From Kribbella pratensis (GTDB lineage: Bacteria; Actinomycetota; Actinomycetes; Propionibacteriales; Kribbellaceae): DNA of 64,000 nucleotides. Each line of letters starts with the position of its first letter. The stretch's first letter is position 1. A program made the position numbers and the translations under genes. This document shows positions 63,833 through 64,000 of the stretch, piece after piece. The notes below the pieces were generated by a model. The model was not told the origin of the DNA and ran no database searches. It saw only the letters and a program-made list of their open reading frames with translations. Where the stretch lies: positions 806,001-870,000 of the forward strand of contig NZ_SODP01000003.1 of assembly GCF_004365355.1 (NCBI RefSeq). Direction: 5' to 3'.

Positions 63833-64000
63833 TCACCTCAGTTGCGACCGTGCCGACGGGTGGAGTAATGGAGCGAATCCGGCCTTCAGCACAAGAAGAT
63901 TCGCCGGGGGAGTAAGCGTCTCGACCTGCGCCAGTCCAGCTGGTCGCCGCGGCTGTTCGTACCCCTCCCAGGTCCACGGCAGCACGTGCTGCTCGAGCAC
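63833..64000 (-). CDS. Partial gene, C-terminal 55 residues only
   Basis: The frame is open from the window edge (64000) to TGA at 63835-63833. It reads VLEQHVLPWTWEGYEQPRRP, LTPPANLLVLKAGFAPLLHP, with fair codon bias at first. It is plausible as the end of a longer gene but too short to place. The other frames here are less convincing. The roughly 100 bases between this stop and the sdh-leading gene hold the sdh promoter, where no clear -35/-10 pair was found. Confidence 0.4.
   Translation of the reverse strand: MLEQHVLPWTWEGYEQPRRPAGLAQVETLTPPANLLVLKAGFAPLLHPSARSQLR

Noticed and set aside
63759..63977. 72-codon minus-strand frame at the right edge
   Set aside because: Poor codon bias and no ribosome site; the overlapping frame ending at 63833 reads better as the end of a gene entering from outside.
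1..64000. tRNA genes, CRISPR arrays, insertion sequences, prophage or integrase genes
   Set aside because: No cloverleaf, spaced direct repeats, transposase or integrase motifs were found anywhere in the window on reading both strands.

Overview
The window is high-GC DNA with strong third-position GC bias, mostly from an actinobacterial chromosome. Family content (mycothiol-type DinB protein, DUF1707, DUF4245 beside glpX, xseAB beside ispH, a mycobacterial Sdh1-type succinate dehydrogenase, DUF5302) suggests Propionibacteriales, probably a Kribbella-like soil organism; the genus is an inference. I see no tRNA, rRNA, insertion sequence, phage or CRISPR, and no gene-free stretch above 300 bases.

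Layout. 1-2.9 kb: small membrane and cell-envelope-type proteins, including two tandem paralogues whose third copy lies at 5.8 kb. 2.8-5.8 kb: a leucine module (leuA without its regulatory domain, a leucine-rich leader peptide with an attenuator, an overlapping ABC ATPase) divergent from a GntR regulator through one compact promoter. 5.8-15 kb: a conserved housekeeping block (PfkB kinase, glpX, DUF4245, xseAB, ispH) mixed with transport and stress genes. 15-25 kb: a sigma/anti-sigma-like pair, several regulator-plus-enzyme pairs (HxlR/oxidoreductase, ArsR/SRPBCC), a Rieske oxygenase, a GH64 glucanase, rmuC and a polysaccharide deacetylase. 25-36 kb: ychF, a WYL regulator divergent from a three-gene ABC exporter, methyltransferase, phosphotransferase and LysE exporter. 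36-42.6 kb: a GntR-controlled aminoethylphosphonate operon with oxidase, phosphonatase-like hydrolase and a four-part ABC importer. 42.6-59.7 kb: accessory genes, including a second ArsR/SRPBCC pair, a large LuxR ATPase followed by a P450, DedA, two AraC regulators, an MFS transporter and a frameshifted UbiB/ABC1-type kinase. 59.9-63.7 kb: the sdhCAB operon with a small leading gene.

Two themes run through the window. First, about seventeen genes have a TANNNT box 6-8 bases before the start codon, which fits leaderless transcription. Second, 11 of 13 convergent gene pairs overlap at their 3' ends by 4-59 bases.

The most unusual objects are two intergenic inverted repeats of 164 and 163 bases (18747-18910 and 26167-26329). 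They fold into almost fully paired hairpins. Every arm difference that can be read as a G.U wobble (10 and 6) pairs only in minus-strand RNA, which suggests selection on an RNA. Other points of interest are the leucine attenuator with its shared divergent promoter, a possible switching leader RNA at 52.6 kb, a repeat-expanded linker in the phosphonate ABC ATPase, and a nucleotidyltransferase-like protein that lacks its catalytic signature.
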